This document shows, piece after piece, positions 7,491 to 14,386 of a stretch of DNA of 16,123 bases (its first letter is position 1; each line of letters starts with the position of its first letter). The stretch is from Methanoregula sp. (GTDB lineage Archaea; Halobacteriota; Methanomicrobia; Methanomicrobiales; Methanospirillaceae). The stretch covers positions 1 to 16,123 of the forward strand of contig JAURZP010000114.1 in NCBI GenBank assembly GCA_030653335.1. Reading direction: 5' to 3'. A program made the position numbers and the translations under genes. The notes beneath the pieces were generated by a model. The model had not been told where the DNA came from. It worked only from the letters and a program-made list of their open reading frames with translations, and made no database searches.

Positions 7491-8702
7491 ATGAAGCCGT
7501 TTGACGATCTGGAAAAAGCCCTGTCTGCCCTTCTTAAAACACTTCCGCCGGAAGAGCGGTTGCGGTATGAAACGCACATCCGGAGAACCGCTGGCAGTAT
7601 CCGACGGTTGGAAACGGGTAACACCCTCCTGCTCCGCGAACGCTCTTCCATCCATGCACTGCTCAAGAAGACATCCGAAGACCTGATCCACCGCTACCAG
7701 ACCCTCTTTGAGAATTCCGGCACAGGAATGGCCGTCATCGAGGATGATGGGACGGTCTCTTTAGTTAATTCCGTATTCGAGCAGATGACAGGATATTTAC
7801 GGGGGGAGACTGAACATCTCCGCTCAATCTTCTCATTCGTTGTTCCAGAAGAACGGGAGAGGATCATGGCGTATCACAAGGCACGCAGGAATAGTGACGA
7901 GACCGTTTCCAGCCATTACGAGACCCGGATAATAAGAAATGATGGCAGCGTGCTGGATATTGTCGTGAGCGCCCAGGTCTTCCCGGGCACACTCCAGAGC
8001 ATCGTATCCATGATGGATATTACCGAACGGAAACGTGCCGAGGAAGCACTTCGGCTCGCCCATACGAAGCTCAACCTCCTCTCCAACCTTTCCCGCCACG
8101 ACATTCTCAACCAGCTCACCGTGCTGAGCGGCTATCTTGAACTTTCAAAAGCACTGACAAACGAGCCCCGGCTTCTTGAGTATATCCGGAAGGAGACCGA
8201 CGTGACGGATAATATCACGGACCTGATCAGCTTCACCAGGGATTACCAGGAGATCGGTATTCAGTTCCCAACCTGGCAGGATCTTGAGATGACGATCGTC
8301 CGGGCAACCCGAAACATAAACCCGGGTGCGATCCGGTTGGAAGTGGTGGTAGAACCCGTCATGATCTATGCAGATCCGCTCCTGGAACGGGTCTTTTACA
8401 ACCTGATGGAGAATGCACTCAAGTACGGCAGGACCTTAACGAGGATCCGCTTCTCCTTTATCCGTTCAGACAATAGCGGGATCATTGTCTGCGAAGATGA
8501 CGGGGTCGGGATCCCTGCCGGTGAAAAGGAGAACATTTTCCAGCGAAAATATTTCCAGCATACTGGTCTTGGCATGTATCTCTCCCGTGAAATCCTGGCG
8601 ATAACGGGAATCACGATCACGGAAAACGGCGAGCCCGGAAAGGGGGCCAGGTTTGAGATCGTCGTACCAGAAGGGGCGTGGAGATTTACCCGGACAAAAT
8701 AA
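7491..8702 (+). CDS. Soluble PAS sensor histidine kinase, partner of the FIST protein
   Basis: A 403-residue cytoplasmic kinase. Residues 1-60 are a charged helical region; one PAS domain spans about 63-185 ('YQTLFENSGTGMAVIEDDGT' to 'MDITERKRAEEAL'); the phosphoacceptor is His203 in 'NLSRHDILNQL'. The ATPase follows, with N-box 'NLMENALKYG', G1 'CEDDGVGI' and G2 'TGLGMYLSREI'. All catalytic motifs are present. It lacks transmembrane helices. The frame stays open upstream into the FIST gene, but the ATG at 7491 is preferred because it gives the family-like N-terminus and a 7-base gap after the FIST stop. The core is related to those of the two minus-strand kinases but more diverged (for example 'FQRKYFQHTG' in place of 'FQKGFGKNTG'). 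It likely receives input from the FIST protein in addition to its own PAS domain; this is inferred from gene order. Confidence 0.92.
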   Translation: MKPFDDLEKALSALLKTLPPEERLRYETHIRRTAGSIRRLETGNTLLLRERSSIHALLKKTSEDLIHRYQTLFENSGTGMAVIEDDGTVSLVNSVFEQMTGYLRGETEHLRSIFSFVVPEERERIMAYHKARRNSDETVSSHYETRIIRNDGSVLDIVVSAQVFPGTLQSIVSMMDITERKRAEEALRLAHTKLNLLSNLSRHDILNQLTVLSGYLELSKALTNEPRLLEYIRKETDVTDNITDLISFTRDYQEIGIQFPTWQDLEMTIVRATRNINPGAIRLEVVVEPVMIYADPLLERVFYNLMENALKYGRTLTRIRFSFIRSDNSGIIVCEDDGVGIPAGEKENIFQRKYFQHTGLGMYLSREILAITGITITENGEPGKGARFEIVVPEGAWRFTRTK

Positions 8703-8814
8703 CTCATGCAACCTCGTGCTCCTGCTGCCAGTCTCACGCCCGTGCGGAGAACCGTTCCGATGGGCGGCGTCAGGTATTTCTCCAGAGGAATTGATACAAA
8801 AAAGATCCGATGCT

Positions 8815-9297
8815 ATGAAATCTGAACCACGAGTGAAACAACCAAAATTCTCACTTGCCCGCAAAGACAAACCAATGGCAGAGCGGGTCAGAGATACTGA
8901 CAAGAAAACCCTGGCCGTATGGGCGATTGATTGTGCCGGACGTGTCCTGCCATTCTTTGAGGAAAAATTCCCGGATGACCCCCGCCCCCGGAACGCGCTC
9001 GTTGCATGCCGGGCATGGATAACAACCGGGGTTTTCAGGATGGCCGATATCCGTGCAGCTTCGCTTGCTGCCCATGCCGCTGCCCGGGAAGTGGGTAAAG
9101 ATAATGCCGCCCGCTCGGCTGCCCGGGCCGCAGGCCAGGCGGTGGCAACGACACATGTTCCCACGCATTCCCTTGGTGCTGCAAAATATGCCCAGCAGGC
9201 TATCTACAGGGCCGCAAACCCCTCTGATGCTGATGCTGCCGTAGCCGGGGAACGGGACTGGCAACACCACCACCTGCTCGAATTGAGAGAAAAATGA
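8815..9297 (+). CDS. Imm5-like putative immunity protein
   Basis: A 160-residue, alanine-rich, all-alpha protein resembling the 'putative immunity protein' (Imm5-like) family. Family-like stretches include 'TLAVWAIDCAGRVLPFFEE' (32-50), 'DDPRPRNALVACRAW' (54-68), 'AASLAAHAAAREVG' (81-94), 'AARAAGQAVATTHV' (102-115) and the C-terminal 'ERDWQHHHL' (146-154). In bacteria such domains were predicted from polymorphic-toxin loci to neutralise a toxin, but single copies in archaea without a toxin gene are known and their role is unclear. No toxin gene is visible nearby. It sits 112 bases after the FIST-partner kinase on the same strand and could share its transcript. The ATG at 8815 is chosen; an in-frame TTG at 8791 beside an AGAGGA is an alternative. 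No signal peptide or membrane helix. Confidence 0.75.
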   Translation: MKSEPRVKQPKFSLARKDKPMAERVRDTDKKTLAVWAIDCAGRVLPFFEEKFPDDPRPRNALVACRAWITTGVFRMADIRAASLAAHAAAREVGKDNAARSAARAAGQAVATTHVPTHSLGAAKYAQQAIYRAANPSDADAAVAGERDWQHHHLLELREK

Positions 9298-9401
9298 GAT
9301 TCGGACAAATAATTTTCCGGCATATAAGGTTATTTCTGACACACCGTCATCCCGGCATGATCGTTACCGGTAAATACCCCCCGGATGCGTTATAGTGAAT
9401 A

Positions 9402-9417
9402 AGAGAGAGAGAGAGAG
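9402..9417. repeat. (AG)8 simple repeat
   Basis: Eight uninterrupted AG units lie between the converging Imm5-like and HAMP-kinase genes, 15 bases beyond the kinase stop codon. The 9298-9431 gap shows nothing else clear; on the minus strand the CT tract could help termination, but it is not the usual T-run. Confidence 0.8.
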
Positions 9418-9431
9418 CGGTAGTGCTGTTT

Positions 9432-10580
9432 TTATGGTTTTGGTTGTTCCTTTGTAAACCGGTATGCATCTTTGGGAATCATAATCTCAAACCGCACTCC
9501 CTTCCCGGGCTCACCGGTCTCCTGGATCGTCAGGCCGGTGATTGCCAGGATCTCCCGGGAGAGGAACAGCCCGAGACCGGTATTTTTGCCAAACCCTTTC
9601 TGGAAAAGATGCTGTTTGTCTTCCGGGGATATTCCAACACCGTTGTCCTCGTACACGATCTCCGCTCCGTGAGCCGTTTCATAAAACGAGAACCGGATCC
9701 AGGTGACCCGTTCTCCGTGGCGGAGCGTATTTTCCAAAAGATTGTAGAACACTTTTTCGATAAGCCCATCGGCAAACACCGTGACGGGAGGGAGATTAAT
9801 CATGACATCAATTTTATTAAGTGATTCCAGCTGGGATTGGGCTGTCTGGATAAGCTGGAGAATGTCCTGCCATTCCGGGGCATTTACGCCGATATTTTCA
9901 TAGTATTTCGTGAACTCGATCTGTCTGCCAATCGCTTCAGAAGCGAGATCTCCTTTTTTGAGGTATGCAAGAACAACCGGGTCAGAAATTTTATGCCGGG
10001 AGAGTTCAAGGTAGCCACGCAATGCCATGAGCTGGTTCCGGATGTCATGGCGCGTGATGGAGGAGAGCATGGTGATCTTTTTATTCGCCAGCCGGAGCGC
10101 ATACTCGATCTTCCTGCGTTCGTCAACCTCATCAGCAAGGGCGGCATTTACTCTCCGGAGTTCGTCTTCCCGCACATTGCGGTTGATCTCATCATCTGCA
10201 AGATGATCAACCATGGCATTGAACGAGTCCGAAAACTCGCCCATGAAATGGACCCGCTGGGAAAGGTCGCCGCCCGCGATCTGCCCGGCCTGCCAGGTAA
10301 GGTGCCGGAGGTTAGACTGCAGGGCCTTGAGGCTGCCGGCCATGTGCCCCCTGACAGCAAGGTCCTGCGACAGGTCGCCATGTGCTATGGCAAGGGCAAA
10401 CTGCTGAGTAGCAACGATATCGGCAAGGATCTCCGCGAGCTTTTTCCGGATCTCTTCATCGGGCGAAATGACCAGACCTTCCGGTATGCGGCCATCCCGG
10501 ATGGTATTGTCGATTGCCTGAATCACTTCTTTAAGGCCTTCAACGGAATCTGGTGACAATCCCTTTTTTCTATCTGCCAT
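9432..10580 (-). CDS. Soluble HAMP-repeat histidine kinase, partner of the V4R protein
   Basis: A 382-residue kinase with no membrane helix and no PAS domain. Residues 45-135 hold two similar units, 'IAHGDLSQDL' (65-74) and 'IAGGDLSQRV' (101-110), each followed by a helix, as in tandem HAMP-like signal-relay domains; a coiled coil (136-165) leads to phosphoacceptor His178 in 'SSITRHDIRNQL'. The ATPase carries N-box 'NLLENTLRHG', G1 'EDNGVGI', 'FQKGFGKNTG' and G2 'GLGLFLSREI'. From about residue 165 on it is nearly the same as residues 1062-1273 of the seven-PAS kinase. The ATG at 10578-10580 is preferred over an in-frame upstream start near 10643, which would overlap the V4R gene; it is 11 bases after the V4R stop. 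With no sensor of its own, it most likely takes its signal from the V4R protein encoded just upstream. Confidence 0.9.
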   Translation of the reverse strand: MADRKKGLSPDSVEGLKEVIQAIDNTIRDGRIPEGLVISPDEEIRKKLAEILADIVATQQFALAIAHGDLSQDLAVRGHMAGSLKALQSNLRHLTWQAGQIAGGDLSQRVHFMGEFSDSFNAMVDHLADDEINRNVREDELRRVNAALADEVDERRKIEYALRLANKKITMLSSITRHDIRNQLMALRGYLELSRHKISDPVVLAYLKKGDLASEAIGRQIEFTKYYENIGVNAPEWQDILQLIQTAQSQLESLNKIDVMINLPPVTVFADGLIEKVFYNLLENTLRHGERVTWIRFSFYETAHGAEIVYEDNGVGISPEDKQHLFQKGFGKNTGLGLFLSREILAITGLTIQETGEPGKGVRFEIMIPKDAYRFTKEQPKP

Positions 10581-10591
10581 AGGAAAAAGAT

Positions 10592-11119
10592 CTACCGGGC
10601 CCGCCGGTTTACTGCAAACCTGCAGGTGCGGTCGCCCGTGCACCAGCAGTCGATCTCCTTAACGTCAAACGTTTCACCGGTGAACGATTCCAGGAGGCCG
10701 GCAATGAACCCCTCGTCATAGGTACATATACCATACCCGGTTTCGGGCAGGCCAGAGCAGTCGAGATCTTCTGAGACGGTCATGACAAAGGAGCCTTTCT
10801 CCGGGTCCGCCTTCTCAATACGGAGAATACCGATTCTCATCTCCATGAGGAGATGTTGCAGTTTCCGGACAAATTCATTTAAATCTGCGGGCACCCCCAC
10901 AACGTTGGTAAAAAACTCTTTTCCAGCAAGCAGCCCGGCCTTATAAAAGATCTCATCGGCTTTTTCTGCCCCGAATTCCTGCTCAAGGATATCCCGAAAC
11001 GTGTACTGCATAAGGCGGTACACTTCAAGGCGTGTCAAAGGGCCAAGGTTTGGTCTTCCTGCCTTGATGTCACCAAGGAGTCTCCATGAAAAACGGTACT
11101 TTCTGCCTGTATTAGTCAT
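10592..11119 (-). CDS. V4R-domain protein
   Basis: A 175-residue protein with a V4R (4-vinyl-reductase-like) domain over most of its length, about 28-172. Typical features are the glycine-containing helix 'AGLLAGKEFF' (61-70), 'RIEKAD', and the C-terminal cysteine cluster 'EIDCWCTGDRTCRFAV' with Cys158, Cys160 and Cys166; Cys121 and Cys132 lie nearby and could complete a metal site. V4R domains are thought to bind small hydrophobic molecules and are often linked to regulators or kinases. It is cytoplasmic by sequence. The gene is followed 11 bases later by the HAMP-repeat kinase, so the pair reads as a split sensor (V4R input, kinase output). The ATG at 11117-11119 has GGAGGT about 13 bases upstream, a rather long but usable spacing. 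Confidence 0.88.
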   Translation of the reverse strand: MTNTGRKYRFSWRLLGDIKAGRPNLGPLTRLEVYRLMQYTFRDILEQEFGAEKADEIFYKAGLLAGKEFFTNVVGVPADLNEFVRKLQHLLMEMRIGILRIEKADPEKGSFVMTVSEDLDCSGLPETGYGICTYDEGFIAGLLESFTGETFDVKEIDCWCTGDRTCRFAVNRRAR

Positions 11120-11180
11120 GATGATTACCTGTACCTCCGGTTAAGGATTACACGGTTCTACCTAACCATATCCCGATAAT

Positions 11181-11190
11181 AGATAAATAT
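11181..11190 (-). promoter_or_regulatory. TATA-like box for the V4R-kinase operon
   Basis: The minus strand reads ATATTTATCT about 65 bases before the V4R ATG. A start about 25 bases downstream leaves a leader of roughly 40 bases that contains the GGAGGT ribosome-binding site. This is inferred from composition and spacing. Confidence 0.4.
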
Positions 11191-11273
11191 GTTTAGTCTC
11201 TGGCAATCATACAGGAGGCCTGGCCGGAGCCAGAGAGAGATGGATTTAATTAAGGTCAAAAAATACAAGGAAA

Positions 11274-11295
11274 GATGCTAAAAGATATTAGCATC
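11274..11295. promoter_or_regulatory. Perfect 8-base inverted repeat ahead of the nurA-herA remnant
   Basis: GATGCTAA (11274-11281) and TTAGCATC (11288-11295) are exact inverted copies with a 6-base spacer. An AT-rich TTTAATTAA box at about 11244-11252 puts the expected transcription start on or next to the repeat, and the likely start codon (GTG 11297 or ATG 11306) follows directly. This is the geometry of a repressor operator; an RNA hairpin masking the start codon is the alternative. Confidence 0.5.
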
Positions 11296-11296
11296 G

Positions 11297-11965
11297 GTGG
11301 GCATCATGAGATCAATCGCCAGTTCGATCAAGAATAAAATAGCCACACTCATTTTCCTTCCGGGCCCGCACCTCCTACGAGGAATCCGTCAGCGCTGCAC
11401 TCCGGCGGATTGCCGATCACATCCCAGAAGACCTTGTTCAGCAGTTTGCCGACAAGAGCGGGATTGCAAAAGCAGACATCCACCTCATCACCCCTGGTCC
11501 CTCCGGCATCGTCAGTGCAATAGACGGGAGCAACGCGATGATCACCGAAGGGGGCAGCATCTCGCTCGTCACCATCGGGCCCGGCCACAGGAACACGGAC
11601 TTTGACAGGATGTTCGAGGAATGTTTCGGCATGCCACCGCACAAGGGCCTCGACAACGCCGATTCCGAGCGGGCGTCGGTCTCTGCGTCGTCACCCAGCA
11701 ACCAAAAAACATCGACCAGAAGGTGCTTGCCCAGATCAACACGTTCGTGGTCATGGGCCTCGGCGACCGGGGCGACCGCGACATCATCATTAAGCAGCGC
11801 CAGGCAGGATTTATTAAAAAATGGAGATCTGGATCCAGACACTCGACCACGGCGAAGCAATCATCTCCATGATCGGCATCCTGTTTCCGTCTCAGCACCC
11901 GGATACACTACTACGAGGACTACATTGGAGGGCTCAACAAGGAGCCAAAAAGAAATATCCGAAAA
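11297..11965 (+). pseudogene. Collapsed nurA-herA remnant (frameshifted)
   Basis: No single frame is sensible, but pieces in changing frames are. After 'MRSIASSIKNKIATL' the frame shifts and reads 'RTSYEESVSAALRRIADHIP' and 'SGIVSAIDGSNAMITEGGSI' (about 11368-11560), which resembles the start of a NurA nuclease domain, where an aspartate in 'DGSNA' is expected to bind metal. A second frame from about 11672 gives 'GVGLCVVTQQPKNIDQKVL' and 'INTFVVMGLGDRGDRDII', typical of the C-terminal part of HerA-type ATPases. A third frame (from 11821) gives 'EIWIQTLDHGEAIIS', and after two more shifts within about 30 bases, 'IHYYEDYIGGLNKEP' (11903 on). At least four frameshifts plus loss of the HerA Walker regions mean no working protein. 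NurA and HerA normally work together in DNA end resection, so this looks like an operon reduced by an internal deletion. HerA assignment is firmer than NurA. Confidence 0.68.
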
Positions 11966-12000
11966 CGGACTTGGGACCGGGTTCTAATAAAAAAACCAGA

Positions 12001-12071
12001 TTTTTTTGATATTAGCCGATTGTGTGGCACGATTAAAAAAATACGGGTTAAATATTTTTTTTAGGTAAAAA
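12001..12071. terminator. Bidirectional T-tract terminator region
   Basis: Between the converging remnant and membrane-protein genes, the plus strand has T-runs at 12001-12007 and 12055-12062, and the minus strand has T-runs opposite 12035-12041 and 12067-12071, the last just past the stop of the gene at 12072. T-runs without a strong hairpin are the usual archaeal termination signal. Confidence 0.55.
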
Positions 12072-12908
12072 TCACGCATTGAATAATTTCAGCACAAACG
12101 TATGGCACGACATCAGGTGGGGACGATCAGCTTCTGAATTGGTCCATGCGACACTAAAGAGCAGGAGGAGGGCATTATCAAGCGCTATAAAAAATTCATG
12201 ATCCTCATCGTGTGATGGCAGAGGGGGTTTTGCGAGCAGAGCGGACTCTTCCGGCCGGAATACTTCATATGAAACCGGACGGGGCAGCGACATGTCAATG
12301 AGTAGCGCATGTTCTTTTACGATATTAAAAGCCCGCATGATTGTTGCCTCCTGTCCCACCTCCTCCATCTGCCCGATAGCAGCGGCGACTGCTCTTCGCG
12401 CGGCTTCCTTGTACTCGCCATGCGCAAACTGGACAAAGACAACCGCAGCATCATGCGCTGTATCCGGACGTACGCCAGTAAATGAACCACGGGTCTGGTC
12501 GATATAGATTTTGATGGGATTTGCGAGTTGTTTTCCCATGGCAGCGGCATCGCCGGGCATTCCAAAGCGGTACTTCAGACGGATGAGTAAGAGGGTAAGG
12601 CTTACTGCATACAACACCTGGAGGGTTATCCCGACCGTATATTCTGTTGGCACAACAAAGAAAATGATGGCATAGATGGGCGTTGACAATGCCACAATAT
12701 CTTTTTTTGGCCGGATCCAGGCAAGGTATGCCAAAAGACAGGACCCAATCAGGCACCCGGCAGCAAAGAACTGAAAATTGATCTCAAATCCCATCCTCCA
12801 TAAGAGGATGCCAATAAGGGTTGCACCAAAAGATGCAACAGGAATAGCGATTTCCAGGTATCGTTCCTTAACGCGATCAAGCTGTGGGGAGTTATCTTCA
12901 ATAGTCAT
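12072..12908 (-). CDS. Four-helix membrane protein of unknown function
   Basis: A 278-residue protein I do not recognise as a named family. Four predicted transmembrane helices (19-38, 45-65, 69-88, 91-111) are followed by a soluble, mostly helical domain of about 165 residues with the charged stretch 'PSHDEDHEFFIALDNALLLL' near the C-terminus. The ATG at 12906-12908 is preferred over an in-frame TTG 24 bases upstream because AGGATC lies about 9 bases before it. It is the last gene in a run behind the formate transporter and the OB-fold membrane protein (63-base gap to the latter), so it is probably co-transcribed with them. Nothing in the sequence shows a catalytic site; a role tied to formate transport can only be suggested from position. 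Confidence 0.75.
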   Translation of the reverse strand: MTIEDNSPQLDRVKERYLEIAIPVASFGATLIGILLWRMGFEINFQFFAAGCLIGSCLLAYLAWIRPKKDIVALSTPIYAIIFFVVPTEYTVGITLQVLYAVSLTLLLIRLKYRFGMPGDAAAMGKQLANPIKIYIDQTRGSFTGVRPDTAHDAAVVFVQFAHGEYKEAARRAVAAAIGQMEEVGQEATIMRAFNIVKEHALLIDMSLPRPVSYEVFRPEESALLAKPPLPSHDEDHEFFIALDNALLLLFSVAWTNSEADRPHLMSCHTFVLKLFNA

Positions 12909-12971
12909 AGTATGTGATCCTGATTGTCTCAATTAAAAACAGATTAAAACCGGATAATGTGATATTAAACC

Positions 12972-13481
12972 TCATTCCCGGACTTTAATTTTTTTACGGA
13001 TAGATACGCAGTTGATGACCGGATCCCCGGTCACAATATACCTTTTGATTACCTGTCCGAGTACCTCTACGATATCGTTCACCTTCACATCCTCATCAGG
13101 AGAGGTGAACATCTTTACCGAGATAGCGCCGGACCGGTCGGCAACGGTATATTGTGGACGGTTCAGGAACTGGAAATGAACCTGTTCCACTACACCTTCA
13201 ACCCGTACCACTTTTCCAACCATGCTTTCATTGATCAATTTGATCCGCACGTTCTTTGCCTGAACCTCATACAGGGGTTCAAGATTCGCATACTCACTGC
13301 GGCTCATGTAGTTGAGCGCAATGGGGATGACAAGGAGCATAAACAAGCCCGGTATCAGCCAGATGAGCTGTGACCTCACCTCCGCATTGTACAGGGAGGT
13401 AACAAGTAAGAGAATAGTGAAGAATACAAACACCGCAATTGCGACGATTGAAACCTTCACTTTGACTTTTCCGATTTTCAT
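12972..13481 (-). CDS. Membrane-anchored OB-fold protein
   Basis: A 169-residue protein with two N-terminal transmembrane helices (10-30, 38-58) and a C-terminal OB-fold-like domain (about 88-165). The OB part is suggested by 'GKVVRVEGVVEQVHF' (89-103), 'YTVADRSGAISVKMF' (111-125) and 'VNDIVEVLGQVIKRYI' (134-149), the strand pattern seen in nucleic-acid-binding and related OB domains such as tRNA_anti-like proteins. The ligand is unknown, and membrane-linked OB domains are not always nucleic-acid binders. The ATG at 13479-13481 is 23 bases after the stop of the formate transporter gene, with a weak ribosome-binding site, so it is very likely translated from the same mRNA. The long basic run at the C-terminus ('IRKKIKVRE') is a further feature. 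Confidence 0.78.
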   Translation of the reverse strand: MKIGKVKVKVSIVAIAVFVFFTILLLVTSLYNAEVRSQLIWLIPGLFMLLVIPIALNYMSRSEYANLEPLYEVQAKNVRIKLINESMVGKVVRVEGVVEQVHFQFLNRPQYTVADRSGAISVKMFTSPDEDVKVNDIVEVLGQVIKRYIVTGDPVINCVSIRKKIKVRE

Positions 13482-13504
13482 TAAAAAGATTATTTGTGGT
13501 TAAT

Positions 13505-14386
13505 CTACTTCAGTGCTGCGATCTCTTTGCGGAACGCAACCCAGTAGAGGATACCAACAAAGAAGAGGCCACCGACGACGTTACCGATCGTTACCGGTAT
13601 TACGTTCGCCGTCCACATGTTGACCCAGTTTGCAGTGGTAGCGGTATTTGTTAAGCCCGCAGTCATGATACCCGCAGGAATAAAGTACATATTCGCTATA
13701 GAGTGTTCGAATCCGCTGGAAACGAAGGCCATGATCGGGAACCAGATACCAAAGAACTTACCGACCATGTCATCAGAACAAATTCCAAGGAGGATAGCGA
13801 GGTTGACAAGCCAGTTACAGGCGATTGCCTTTAAGAATGCGGACCACATGCCCATCATTCCAACATAACTGACCTTGACACCGGCAATCGCAATTGCCCT
13901 GGATCCAAAGGCAGTAATTGTAGCAACACCTGCTTCATTGAAGGTAACGAACGGACCGTTGGAACAGATATATGCCCAGACAACTGAACCTATCAGGTTT
14001 CCGATATATACCCAGATCCACAGGTTGATGACCTGTCCCCAGCTGATCTTGTGGATGAATGCAGCCATCGGGGCGAGCATTGCGTCACCAGTAAAGAGCT
14101 CAGCACCGGTAAGAACGGTGATGATAAGCCCAACCGGGAACACTGCACCAAGAATCAACTGTGCCATACCTGCTGATGCAAAACCACCGGGGATTGCACC
14201 CGCAGTAATCTGCGCTGCCGAATAGGCAATACCTGTACTGCACACTGTTGCAAGGGCCCCACCCATGGCGATGTATGCGCCGGACATGAATCCACGAAGG
14301 ACCATGTTCCATGCGGGCAGGCCTACTTTATACTTACCGGCATCGCCGCATTTAGCGACGATTGCTACCGGAGGATGAAACACCAT
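13505..14386 (-). CDS. fdhC: Formate/nitrite transporter family channel, probable formate transporter FdhC
   Basis: A 293-residue member of the FNT family, normal length, with six predicted transmembrane helices. Conserved stretches are 'LTGAELFTGDAML' (92-104), 'KAIACNWLVNLA' (186-197), 'GFEHSIANMYFIP' (225-237) with the central pore histidine at 228, and 'NVIPVTIGNVVGGLFFVG' (261-278). In methanogens this family carries formate across the membrane for formate dehydrogenase; nitrite would be unlikely here. No fdhA or fdhB gene is within the window, so the channel is separate from the enzyme genes. The ATG at 14384-14386 has GAGGTG about 9 bases upstream, a good ribosome-binding site. Two small membrane-protein genes follow closely and likely share its transcript. 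The promoter carries an inverted repeat around a TATA-like box. Confidence 0.93.
   Translation of the reverse strand: MVFHPPVAIVAKCGDAGKYKVGLPAWNMVLRGFMSGAYIAMGGALATVCSTGIAYSAAQITAGAIPGGFASAGMAQLILGAVFPVGLIITVLTGAELFTGDAMLAPMAAFIHKISWGQVINLWIWVYIGNLIGSVVWAYICSNGPFVTFNEAGVATITAFGSRAIAIAGVKVSYVGMMGMWSAFLKAIACNWLVNLAILLGICSDDMVGKFFGIWFPIMAFVSSGFEHSIANMYFIPAGIMTAGLTNTATTANWVNMWTANVIPVTIGNVVGGLFFVGILYWVAFRKEIAALK

Noticed and set aside
10581..10643. Upstream start for the HAMP-repeat kinase
   Set aside because: It would overlap the end of the V4R gene; the ATG at 10580 starts 11 bases after the V4R stop and gives a cleaner N-terminus.
11538..11987. A single 149-codon gene in the nurA-herA remnant
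   Set aside because: The frame has sensible residues only up to about 11670; after that the recognisable HerA-like sequence continues in other frames, so the rest of this frame is out of register.
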